From Vibrio brasiliensis LMG 20546 (GTDB taxonomy: Bacteria > Pseudomonadota > Gammaproteobacteria > Enterobacterales > Vibrionaceae): a stretch of 64,000 nucleotides of DNA. Where the stretch lies: the NCBI RefSeq assembly GCF_000189255.1, contig NZ_AEVS01000081.1, positions 62,001 through 126,000 of the forward strand. The letters are read 5' to 3'. The translations under genes were made by a program, and so were the position numbers. Below the pieces are notes generated by a model. The model worked only from the letters and a program-made list of their open reading frames with translations. It was not told the origin of the DNA and searched no databases. This document shows, piece by piece, positions 44,501 through 51,488 of the stretch (position 1 is its first letter; each line of letters starts with the position of its first letter).

Positions 44501-45429
44501 CAGTCAGCCTACAAGAGTTCGATGAAGTTGATGTATCACTGGGAAGTGGCTTCGAAAATAGCGCGACACTAACCGAATCGTTCAATAATGGTACTAAAGG
44601 TATCGTCGGTGCTAACGTATCTTCTGGTCAGGCAAACGCTCAAACCAACAACGTAGCACTTTCTTCAAATGATGGTCAGCCGTCAGTAGCGGTTGCGGGG
44701 AGTGCTCAGGTTATCGGTGCACAGCTAAATGGCTCTGGTACTGGTAATACGGGTACAAATAATCCAATGACTGTGACTAATGAGCTGTTTGCAAGTGAAG
44801 CTACTCTGTCGAATTCATTTGAGGATGCTAAAGGTATCTTAGGTGTAAACATTGCTTCAGGTCAGCTAAATGCTCAGGCTAACAATGTTGCCGCTTCAGT
44901 AACAGGTACCGATGCTGGTGCTCCTACTGGTGCAATCAACGTCCAGGCTGCGGTTATTAATGAAGTGAACTACAACGCAACGGGGGCATACACGGCAGTA
45001 CTTGGTGAAAATGCATTCAACGGTGCGTCGGGTGTGATTGGTACCAACATGGCGGTCGGAGTAGCGAATGGTCAAAGCAATAACGTTGCAATGCAAATAG
45101 CTGATGGCAATACCTCTGGTCCGGCTGTAGCAGCTAACATTCAAGGTTCGTTTGCGAATGGAGCAGCAACTAGAACAACAACTGGAGCGGTTGATGTTGA
45201 TGGTATGGCTGAATTTGCAGGCCTTGCTGTTGAGAGTGTACAGCTAAGTAAGTTTGCAGTGTCTGATAATGGTACTGGTAGTAACAGTGACCTGGTCAGT
45301 GTAGGCAATACAGCGACAATCAAAAACAGCTACAACGGTGCTAAAGGCGTTATTGGCGTTAACGTAGCGTCAGGTTTAGGTAACCTGCAAAGCAACAATG
45401 TTACGCTTGTCGCTTCACGCGGCAACTAA
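41596..45429 (+). CDS. fapC: Giant FapC-like functional amyloid subunit with 16 repeats
   Basis: A 1277-residue exported protein: signal peptide ~1-24 (SAPAYA-DGLE), then 16 imperfect ~34-residue repeats from residue ~58 to the end, about one per 77 residues. The core is F-x-x-A-x-G-V-x-G-x-N-x-A-x-G-x-x-N-x-Q followed by x-N-N-V-A, the Gly/Asn/Gln ladder pattern of Pseudomonas FapC repeats. Linkers carry a second, weaker motif of the type A-x-S-x-Q-x-V-x-x-N. It is several-fold larger than Pseudomonas FapC, which has few repeats. No Cys is present anywhere, so the C-terminal CxxC reported for Pseudomonas FapC is missing. No anchoring domain is seen. It probably forms extracellular fibres secreted through the FapF-like barrel. 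Confidence 0.85.
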   Translation: MEKQWNKVPLAVIIGTILSAPAYADGLEVEANNLQISADNWVDVTFDAPGVSDTGITNNASLSSGAFDDARGVVHSNVAAGFYNQGSNQASMGTRAEGNLDEAASVRAGSAQASSGENLSMKKDFGGDNDNSATLDGAFKGAKGVIGTNVAAGVSNLQTNNVAMGNAEDASELTLTAASEQYLGFARTDGGDVEGNTVNSLGADNVAKVQGGAFDGANGIGGANVTSGMANQQANSVALANFVTVGSGDPSEGDPAANIGETLGVDGLPANTNNKQPLDNQTEVTSVTLTSKGKQTLDGNSVTVDGDPHQFQNNTSLVDNVFNAVKGIFGLNVASGDLNAQSNNVSLGVTALPDPDTGSTVNVNALAEQSVQNNSVSYTNNDGNNNNPSTNDATISQSFVGANGIVGANAAAGQNNAQTNNVAVAVTEPNGNGPVDAVSVVASSTQSVTSNTLTQKQDDSLGQVTNNATINNGSFSDSQGIVGANAAAGQFNAQSNQVSVASVAGWIDSQSGTSGVVKANSEQTVSGNAMATEGAGNYEATSNATLTGDALDNITGITGANIAAGQGNAQTNNVAMSSAYGDVDSSEVVAESTQNVTQSDISPDSESDLTSSATISSNFSSDVSGIMGVNVASGQSNVQSNNVALASYNDQNESTADALQVEATSQQAVTSNDVFASGNGYIDNDASIDGSFNGGASGVVGVNVTSGQANAASNNVALGLYASNPQDNSQGDLIKAKASSDQSVVGNTNRIAQGSEAPISNTASITNSFTNGASGVVGVNNAAGQGNAQANNVAIALDESSDDGAGAGSVIAASNQDVISNNTISDIQEGIAVSNQATLDGSFTGVSGVVGVNLSSGQTNAQANNVAISNGSGGGETNPFSKQDGIDTTSSFSGVLAASIQEIDGSDVTLGASDTVSENVATLTGSFDNASGVIGANVTAGQANAQSNNVAMAADGQSGSQDGTLAAAAVSLQEFDEVDVSLGSGFENSATLTESFNNGTKGIVGANVSSGQANAQTNNVALSSNDGQPSVAVAGSAQVIGAQLNGSGTGNTGTNNPMTVTNELFASEATLSNSFEDAKGILGVNIASGQLNAQANNVAASVTGTDAGAPTGAINVQAAVINEVNYNATGAYTAVLGENAFNGASGVIGTNMAVGVANGQSNNVAMQIADGNTSGPAVAANIQGSFANGAATRTTTGAVDVDGMAEFAGLAVESVQLSKFAVSDNGTGSNSDLVSVGNTATIKNSYNGAKGVIGVNVASGLGNLQSNNVTLVASRGN

Positions 45430-45450
45430 CGACATGGTGTAAATATCGAA

Positions 45451-45470
45451 ATGCCCTCTTCGGAGGGCAT
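45451..45470 (+). other. UUCG hairpin between fapC and fapD
   Basis: ATGCCCTC-TTCG-GAGGGCAT: a perfect 8-bp stem closed by the very stable UUCG loop, followed by CCTTTTAAG. It sits in the only sizeable gap between the amyloid subunit and secretion genes. It may stabilise the abundant subunit mRNA and reduce read-through. An ATG in the hairpin starts a longer fapD frame, but the real start is downstream. Confidence 0.75.
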
Positions 45471-45492
45471 CCTTTTAAGTTTAAGGAAAACT

Positions 45493-46182
45493 ATGAAATT
45501 TTGTCTTTTGACTGTTGGATTATGTCTGTCGACCCTGACTCAAGCGGCCACGGTTTACCTTGATGGTCTGGTACCTGGGGTAGGTTCGATGCAGAAGGAA
45601 GTGGTCAGCATCAAAGAGAGAAAGTTTCTGAATATCGTACGACAACAAACCGACTTTTCTTGTGGTGCCGCCTCACTAGCTACCTTACTTCGCTATGGAT
45701 ACAACATAGATACTGATGAACAAAGGGTAATGAACGGAATGTTTCAGGTATCGGATGCGACAGCGGCGAGAAAGCTTGGTTTTTCAATGTTGGACATCAA
45801 GAACTATGTCGAACAAGGATTGGGCATGAGGGTTCAAGGTTACAATATTCCGGCGGATAAGCTCAGTGCCTTGCCTATTCCAACCATCGTCTTGTTAGAC
45901 ATTAAAGGATACCGTCATTTTGTCGTGCTAAAGAGAGTGGATAAGAGTGGCAATGTCTATATCGCAGACCCTGCACTCGGCAACCTGACTATGTCTGTTG
46001 AACAGTTTACTCAGGGTTGGCAAGGGGTTGTGCTGGCAGTAGTTGGTCAGGGGTATGATCAAAGCTCGCCTTTAGCCATGCCTTCTCCACCGCTCACGGT
46101 ACGTTCCCTGGAGGATCAGTTTGCTCCGGTAACGGCCTTTAACTTAATGGATTTTGGCTTCAATGCATCGGAGTTGTTCTAA
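45493..46182 (+). CDS. fapD: FapD-like C39-family cysteine peptidase
   Basis: A 229-residue periplasmic protein. I start at the ATG at 45493 with AAGGAAA upstream, giving the signal peptide MKFCLLTVGLCLSTLTQA. The rest is a peptidase C39 domain with Gln51/52 and Cys57 (QQTDFSCGAASLATLL), His142 (GYRHFVVLKRV) and Asp159 (YIADPALGN), a complete catalytic set. It is not fused to an ABC exporter, as expected for FapD, which processes or handles Fap proteins in the periplasm. Its place after fapC matches the Pseudomonas order. Confidence 0.85.
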   Translation: MKFCLLTVGLCLSTLTQAATVYLDGLVPGVGSMQKEVVSIKERKFLNIVRQQTDFSCGAASLATLLRYGYNIDTDEQRVMNGMFQVSDATAARKLGFSMLDIKNYVEQGLGMRVQGYNIPADKLSALPIPTIVLLDIKGYRHFVVLKRVDKSGNVYIADPALGNLTMSVEQFTQGWQGVVLAVVGQGYDQSSPLAMPSPPLTVRSLEDQFAPVTAFNLMDFGFNASELF

Positions 46183-46194
46183 AAGGGAAACACA

Positions 46195-46869
46195 ATGAAG
46201 ATCAAATGTTTGGCAGCTTGTCTGTTTACCTGCTTTCAGGCTAATGCGGCGGTTGACTGGCAATCAATGCAAGCAACCTTGGTAGATGAGCAGCAACTAT
46301 CGACGATGCGTGGTAAGTATCGTGTCGCTCGCTCTGGAGAGGATCTCTATTTTGGGGTTCGGATGATTACTCATTGGAGTGATTCGAGCTCATCGGGATC
46401 TGCGGGAATGGACGTTGTGGTAAATGGTAGGGATGTCAGTGTTACTCCTCTGGATGGGAGTGATTTACAAAACAGTGTCGATGACAACGGAATCCATGGC
46501 AATGGTTCAGGAATGGTTCAATTGGTTCAAATTGCAGGGAATGGCAACTCGGCAAGCAATGACTCTGAGCTGAAGCTGGTGGATAGTGGCGGGTTAACCT
46601 CAACGTCATTATCGGATTCCTCGCAAGTTGAATACTATCAAGTTTCCGGTGGTGAGAATCGGGTTGGCTATAAAGTGACCATTGGAGAGAGCATTGCAAT
46701 CCAGGAAATCCGCAGCTTGAAATCGGCTCATGGAGCGTATCAAGGAATAAAACTTAGAGGTGATGATCTGGTGGTTCAGAACCAAATGTTAATGGAAGTA
46801 AAAATTCCTGACTCGTGGAAGCAAAGTCGAGACTTGATGGTATCTCATTCATTATTAAAGGGATTATAA
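46195..46869 (+). CDS. Fap accessory protein (FapE/FapA-like)
   Basis: A 224-residue exported protein with a signal peptide of ~19 residues (KCLAACLFTCFQANA-AVDW). It has the MRGK element (LSTMRGKYRVARSGEDLYFGVRMITHW, ~35-61) that I associate with FapA/FapE-type proteins. A single repeat-like segment, GSGMVQLVQIAGNGNSASN (~104-122), mirrors the third unit of the first operon gene. Its position between fapD and fapF equals fapE in Pseudomonas. Likely secreted or a minor fibre component. The E versus A assignment is uncertain. Confidence 0.65.
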   Translation: MKIKCLAACLFTCFQANAAVDWQSMQATLVDEQQLSTMRGKYRVARSGEDLYFGVRMITHWSDSSSSGSAGMDVVVNGRDVSVTPLDGSDLQNSVDDNGIHGNGSGMVQLVQIAGNGNSASNDSELKLVDSGGLTSTSLSDSSQVEYYQVSGGENRVGYKVTIGESIAIQEIRSLKSAHGAYQGIKLRGDDLVVQNQMLMEVKIPDSWKQSRDLMVSHSLLKGL

Positions 46870-46967
46870 GCAAACCGCATGTGCTTCTAATTGATATCTC
46901 ACTTTTGAAACAGTAAATAATTATAAATTAACTTAACATCAAGCGAGTTCATATCCGGGAGGTGAAT

Positions 46968-48356
46968 ATGAAAAGGAGCTCGCTTACGATAGGTTGCCTG
47001 ATCGCAACTAGCAGCCCTGTCATGCATCTGCATGCCAATGATCAAGTGGACGCTTTATCTCAGCAACTGGCTGAACAAAAAGCGGCGAATGAAGCATTAA
47101 AAGCTCAGTTGCAGCAACAGCAGCAGGTGATGCAGCAGGTTATTCAAGCAGTGAATAACCATCAACAAGTGCTTATCAACCATCAGGGAAATATTGATAG
47201 CCTAGTCAAAAAGAACCAGCGCGTTTCTGCGGAAATGAAATCTCAACTTAATGGTGATAAGCAACAAAACGTCCTATCACGTCCTGAGAAAGTTGCTATC
47301 GATGCAACGGCTGGCTCTGCCCAGACAGCCCGCCCAGAGACTCAGACTGCCAACACTCAAACTCCGAAAGCTAAGCCGACTAATGCCACTAAGCCTCAAG
47401 AGTCGAGCCAGAAAAGCCGCAGTGCAGAAGATGTATACCAAGAAGCGGGTAATGTCTTTACACGTAAGTTCACTCTGGAAACTGCTTTTCGTTACAGCTA
47501 TTTCGATCGAAAGGATCTTGCCTTAAGTGGCTTTCTGGCACTGGATTCGATTTTCCTTGGTGACATCAACTTAGATAGAGTTCGTTCTAACACCTTCAAC
47601 TTAGACTTTTCTGGACGTTACACTATCGATGATCGCTGGCAGGCTGAACTCAGTATTCCGACGGTTTACCGCTGGTCAGATTATGAAACTGTGGGTCAGA
47701 ATAACTCTAGCGACGGTTTAGAATCAGGCAAGGTATCGAGTTCGGGCATTGGGGATATCAGTGCAGGTATATACTACCGTGTGCTAAAAGAGACCACAGA
47801 CTCGCCTGATTTAGTATGGAACTTTCGGGTTACAGCCCCAACCGGTAAAGATCCATATGGTATCGCGACCTCATCATCCCAGTCTGGCAACCTTAACGTT
47901 CCCGATGACCTGCCAACGGGTAATGGAGTGTGGGGGTTAGGTACTGGGATCTCGATTGTTAAAACCTACGACCCTGCCATCGTATTCTTAAACCTTAACT
48001 ATACTCACCAGTTAGAAGAACAGTTTGACGACATCAGCAGTGCAGCAGGTAATCAGTCTGGCAGCGTTAAGCTTGGTGATAGCTGGGATTATGGTCTGGG
48101 TGTTGCTTTTGCCATTAGTGAGCGTATGAGTCTGGCAATTAACTTTAGTCAGTCTATGAGCAACACCTCCAGACAAAGATTGGATGGCGGTGATTGGGTC
48201 GAGGTCATCGGCAGCGATGGCAATAGTGCCACATTGGGCATTGGCTCAACCATGGCTCTGTCGAAGAACCTGAGTATGGTGACTCAAGTCAGCTCCGGAT
48301 TGAGTGATGATGCTGCGGATTACGCCATAAGCATCCGTTTCCCTTACCGATTCTAA
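46968..48356 (+). CDS. fapF: FapF-like outer-membrane amyloid secretion channel
   Basis: A 462-residue protein. I start at the ATG at 46968 with GGGAGG upstream; a GTG two codons earlier overlaps that site. Signal peptide ~1-22. A Gln-rich N-terminal coiled coil follows (~24-90: LSQQLAEQKAANEALKAQL), then a Ser/Thr/Pro/Lys linker (~95-155). The rest is a beta-barrel of ~300 residues with alternating strands (FRYSYFDRKDLALSGFLAL, NTFNLDFSGRYTIDD, DLVWNFRVTAPTGKD). It ends in YAISIRFPYRF, the terminal aromatic of outer-membrane proteins. Pseudomonas FapF has the same trimeric coiled coil plus barrel and exports FapB/FapC. Confidence 0.85.
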   Translation: MKRSSLTIGCLIATSSPVMHLHANDQVDALSQQLAEQKAANEALKAQLQQQQQVMQQVIQAVNNHQQVLINHQGNIDSLVKKNQRVSAEMKSQLNGDKQQNVLSRPEKVAIDATAGSAQTARPETQTANTQTPKAKPTNATKPQESSQKSRSAEDVYQEAGNVFTRKFTLETAFRYSYFDRKDLALSGFLALDSIFLGDINLDRVRSNTFNLDFSGRYTIDDRWQAELSIPTVYRWSDYETVGQNNSSDGLESGKVSSSGIGDISAGIYYRVLKETTDSPDLVWNFRVTAPTGKDPYGIATSSSQSGNLNVPDDLPTGNGVWGLGTGISIVKTYDPAIVFLNLNYTHQLEEQFDDISSAAGNQSGSVKLGDSWDYGLGVAFAISERMSLAINFSQSMSNTSRQRLDGGDWVEVIGSDGNSATLGIGSTMALSKNLSMVTQVSSGLSDDAADYAISIRFPYRF

Positions 48357-48375
48357 TAGCGATAAAGGTTTTTAT

Positions 48376-49737
48376 ATGCGAGAAGAACAAGCGGTATCGA
48401 TATTAGTTATTTCGCGTGATCACCAACTATGGTCAGGCATTTTGTCTGAACAGGGTTGGGGCTATCGTATCGTCGCATCTGTCGATACTGCAAAAGAGAT
48501 ATTAAAAAATGTCCACAGGCTGGTCGTGGTGTTCGATTTTTCCTGTGGTCGATACCAGTGCAAACAGTTAGAAGCATTGCATGGCATTGGTATGGGGGTT
48601 CGCACTATCGCTTACCTCGATAAGACACAAAAAGATTTACTGACCTGTGAAGAGCTTAATTACATTTCGTACTATTGTGTTGATTACTACACCAGTCCAC
48701 TGCCACAAGAAATGGTGGTCAAAACTTTAGGTCATCAGGTAGGAATGCTTGATCTCAAGAGTAACTCAGTCGCTAAATCTAAGACGAATGTCATTGAGGG
48801 AAAAGCGATCTCGTTGATTGGAGATTCTCCGGTAATACACCGACTGAGACGGCAGATAGCGAAGGTCGCACCAACTGACGTGAACACCTTAATTTGTGGT
48901 GAAAGCGGTACAGGCAAAGAGCTCGTAGCACGAGCAATTCATGATGCTTCTTCGCGCGCAAGTGAGACGTTTGTTGCGGTTAACTGTGGCGCCCTGAATG
49001 AACAATTAGTGCATTCAGAGTTGTTTGGTCATGAAAAGGGAGCCTTTACGGGAGCAAGTACCAGTCGGACAGGTAAAATAGCTCTGGCGCACAATGGTAC
49101 TCTGTTTCTGGATGAGATTGGCGACCTGCCACTTACACAGCAAGCTAATCTATTACGCTTTTTACAGGAAGGCACCATTGATGTTTTAGGTGGGAGTGAG
49201 CCTGTCAGGGTTAACGTGCGTGTGGTCGCTGCTACCCATGTTGACTTAGAACAAGCGGTTAAAGAAGGACGTTTTCGCCAGGATCTTTACTTTAGATTAA
49301 ATGTCCTTCGGGTCAATGCACCTGCTTTGCGGGATAGAGGTCAGGACATATTACTCTTGGCGTTATTCTTTATGAACAAATTCAGTAAGGAATATAGCTG
49401 TGATATTTCTCACTTCGATGAAGGCGCTAAACAAAGGTTACTGTGTTACCACTGGCCCGGGAATGTACGAGAGCTCATTAACATCGTTAAACGCGCGGTT
49501 TTAATGAACGATGCAGGTGTCATATCTGCGGAAGATCTCGATATATCTTCCAGTGTTGCGCTGGCGGCACCTGCAGTGAGTCATAAGGGAGAAAGCTTAC
49601 GTGATGCATTGTTACTTTATGAAGGTAATGTGCTCGAAGCCTCCAGATATCTGGGTATATCAAGGGCAACTGCTTATCGGATTATAGAAAAGTACAATCT
49701 TAAATCAGCGCTAGTTAGGGCAAGAGGGCTTAATTAG
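48376..49737 (+). CDS. VpsR-like sigma54 enhancer-binding protein, likely regulator of the amyloid operon
   Basis: A 453-residue regulator, 19 bp after fapF. The N-terminal ~125 residues are a receiver-like domain with Asp54 at the phospho-site position (VVVFDFS) and the VpsR-type ending YYCVDYYTSPLP...TLGHQVGMLDL. The AAA+ domain follows: Walker A GESGTGKE (174-181), an intact GAFTGA loop (222-227), Walker B LFLDEIGD and the arginine-finger region. It ends in a Fis-type HTH (LEASRYLGISRATAYRIIEKYNL). V. cholerae VpsR binds c-di-GMP and lacks the sigma54 loop; this protein keeps it, in agreement with the operon's sigma54 promoter. Its stop overlaps the convergent cyclase gene by 4 bases. Confidence 0.88.
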   Translation: MREEQAVSILVISRDHQLWSGILSEQGWGYRIVASVDTAKEILKNVHRLVVVFDFSCGRYQCKQLEALHGIGMGVRTIAYLDKTQKDLLTCEELNYISYYCVDYYTSPLPQEMVVKTLGHQVGMLDLKSNSVAKSKTNVIEGKAISLIGDSPVIHRLRRQIAKVAPTDVNTLICGESGTGKELVARAIHDASSRASETFVAVNCGALNEQLVHSELFGHEKGAFTGASTSRTGKIALAHNGTLFLDEIGDLPLTQQANLLRFLQEGTIDVLGGSEPVRVNVRVVAATHVDLEQAVKEGRFRQDLYFRLNVLRVNAPALRDRGQDILLLALFFMNKFSKEYSCDISHFDEGAKQRLLCYHWPGNVRELINIVKRAVLMNDAGVISAEDLDISSSVALAAPAVSHKGESLRDALLLYEGNVLEASRYLGISRATAYRIIEKYNLKSALVRARGLN

Positions 49738-50837
49738 CGATTAATTACAGCATGTATTTCGTTCGAGCGCTTATCGGAATACATGCTTATGTCGGCATGA
49801 GTCAGCAGTTCTGCTACCTGTTGTGAATCTTCTGGATATCGAGCTATACCAATACTCGTGGTGAGTTCAAAACGCGTTCCATCTTTGATCTTAATCGGTT
49901 TGAAGACCTTGTTATGAATCGTTTTCGTCATCTTATTGATGTGAGTTAAATCAATTTGGTCAGATATAACGGCAAATTCATCCCCACCAATTCGATAGCA
50001 CTCAAGTCCGAGTCGGCTTAATCTACGACTGACGGTTTTTAATACCTGATCACCAGCATAATGGCCATGATAATCGTTGATCTGTTTAAATTTGTTGAGG
50101 TCGAGTAACAAAATACTGAACGGCTGCTCTGACTGAGTTCTTTTATTCAGTTCACTAAACATCGCCAAACGGTTTGCAATGCCTGTCAGTGAATCGGTGA
50201 GTGATAGCTGTTTATGGTACTCAGACTCTTTATGAAAGATATACATGGCTAAGCAGACACACACGATCAGTAACAGCAATGAGGCAAACTGAATATCGTT
50301 AAGATCTCGTGCCTGCTGCATCTGTTCTCGATAGAGAGGACTCTTGATTCGGAAGTTCGTGTTCACATATTGGATCATCGACATATACAGGACGTCGAAC
50401 TCCTTGCTGACTCGCTCTGTATAGTCTGAGTGCGAGGCCAGTTCGAGACGAGGTTCGAGAGATTTAAACTGACTGAATAAAGTTGAGAAGAAGATCCTGG
50501 CACCAGGCATAGCGATATAAGTATCGGCTTCGCGACTGGTCAGCAGTAAATCAAATCGACTCCAGGTTAATTCGTATTTGAGTAGTGCTTTCTGATAGTA
50601 GTCTTCACTGCTGGCAGCAAAAGGCAAGATAGAGTTGAGCTCAGAGAATTCCTTACTGAGCTGAAACAGAAACCAGGTCGCCTGATTTTGCTGCTCACTA
50701 TATGACTGCGCGTGTTGACGAGTTGCAGTCAGAAAATAGAGGTTGGCAACGATAACGATCAGGCTAAGTAAGAGCAGTAGGTACTTGGCTCTTTTTAGAA
50801 TAGCGGATGAGTGATTATAGTTATTGCGCTGCCACAT
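49734..50837 (-). CDS. cdgA: Membrane diguanylate cyclase (CdgA-like)
   Basis: A 367-residue inner-membrane protein. TM1 is at ~17-39 (YLLLLLSLIVIVANLYFL), a helical periplasmic sensor of ~140 residues follows, TM2 is at ~180-203, then a GGDEF domain (~210-365) with intact motif GGDEF (CYRIGGDEFAVISD) and DSLTGIANRLAM at its start. It should make c-di-GMP. The position next to pst and a MoCo-like partner matches V. cholerae cdgA (VCA0074, from memory), a biofilm-linked cyclase; the name rests on that synteny. It overlaps its upstream partner by 17 bases. Confidence 0.85.
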   Translation of the reverse strand: MWQRNNYNHSSAILKRAKYLLLLLSLIVIVANLYFLTATRQHAQSYSEQQNQATWFLFQLSKEFSELNSILPFAASSEDYYQKALLKYELTWSRFDLLLTSREADTYIAMPGARIFFSTLFSQFKSLEPRLELASHSDYTERVSKEFDVLYMSMIQYVNTNFRIKSPLYREQMQQARDLNDIQFASLLLLIVCVCLAMYIFHKESEYHKQLSLTDSLTGIANRLAMFSELNKRTQSEQPFSILLLDLNKFKQINDYHGHYAGDQVLKTVSRRLSRLGLECYRIGGDEFAVISDQIDLTHINKMTKTIHNKVFKPIKIKDGTRFELTTSIGIARYPEDSQQVAELLTHADISMYSDKRSNEIHAVINR

Positions 50838-51306
50838 CTTGGGTTCTATGTATAAGTATCTCGTCTATTTGCCACACCATCTGTGCATGGAAAACGGCGT
50901 TATCGATTTCCGGGTACTGGTCTAGATTAAAGACCAGCCAGTACGGACCTTTATTTCGCACTTTCATATTTTTGTTATCGATTTGATACGCAACGATCGG
51001 TTGATATTGTTTGATATCTTTGATCTGCGAGCTCGCGGCGTAATCATTTAACGCGATAAAAGACACTGAAAAGGCATCTTCGATACCAAGGTGAGCGAGT
51101 AGGTCGGTAATCGTAAATCCAGTGAACTCTTTCTTACCTTCGAACCAGGGAAGGCTAGTGGCAAAACTATGTGCTTCCAGTTGGGTGGTAATTTCCTCGT
51201 GAGTAAGAACAACAGGCTGTTGATCCGCGACACGGATGACAAGTTGTGAAGCAAACGCTTGGAAACTCATAAGTGAGACAAGCAATGCACTCCAACACCA
51301 CCTCAT
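50821..51306 (-). CDS. Periplasmic molybdopterin-oxidoreductase-like domain protein
   Basis: A 161-residue exported protein with a signal peptide (MRWCWSALLVSLMSFQAFA-SQLVIR). The mature part resembles a small sulfite-oxidase-type fold (TLPWFEGKKEFTGFTITDLLAHLGI, then VSFIALNDYAASSQIKDI, PYWLVFNLDQYPE). It has no Cys ligand for molybdopterin, so it probably binds no cofactor. It is cotranscribed with the membrane cyclase and overlaps it by 17 bases. I infer that it gives the periplasmic sensor of that cyclase its input. Confidence 0.75.
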   Translation of the reverse strand: MRWCWSALLVSLMSFQAFASQLVIRVADQQPVVLTHEEITTQLEAHSFATSLPWFEGKKEFTGFTITDLLAHLGIEDAFSVSFIALNDYAASSQIKDIKQYQPIVAYQIDNKNMKVRNKGPYWLVFNLDQYPEIDNAVFHAQMVWQIDEILIHRTQDVAAQ

Positions 51307-51440
51307 AGGCTCTCCTCAGATAGTTTATTTAGACATATATCAGTAAGTATATGATGAGATTTGATGTAATTAAACGCTTTTCCCTAAACATTGAGAGCAC
51401 AAATCGGCTTGATGAACCTAAGTAGCAAAATAGAAACAAC

Positions 51441-51462
51441 AAAGCCCCGGAAATGGGGCTTT
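51441..51462 (-). terminator. Terminator of the YjiH-type gene
   Basis: AAAGCCCC / GGGGCTTT stem, loop GGAAAT, followed on the minus strand by GTTGTTTCT. Confidence 0.75.
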
Positions 51463-51488
51463 GCTTTCTCAATCAATACTGCACTTGG

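Noticed and set aside
41596-45429. Regular short repeats in the DNA, first considered as a possible CRISPR-like or satellite array
   Set aside because: The repeats are degenerate at DNA level, lie in one long open frame and keep the same protein motif, so they are coding amyloid repeats.
45451-45492. Longer N-terminus for the FapD-like protein starting at 45451
   Set aside because: That ATG lies in the stem of a strong hairpin and precedes the ribosome site and signal peptide at 45493.
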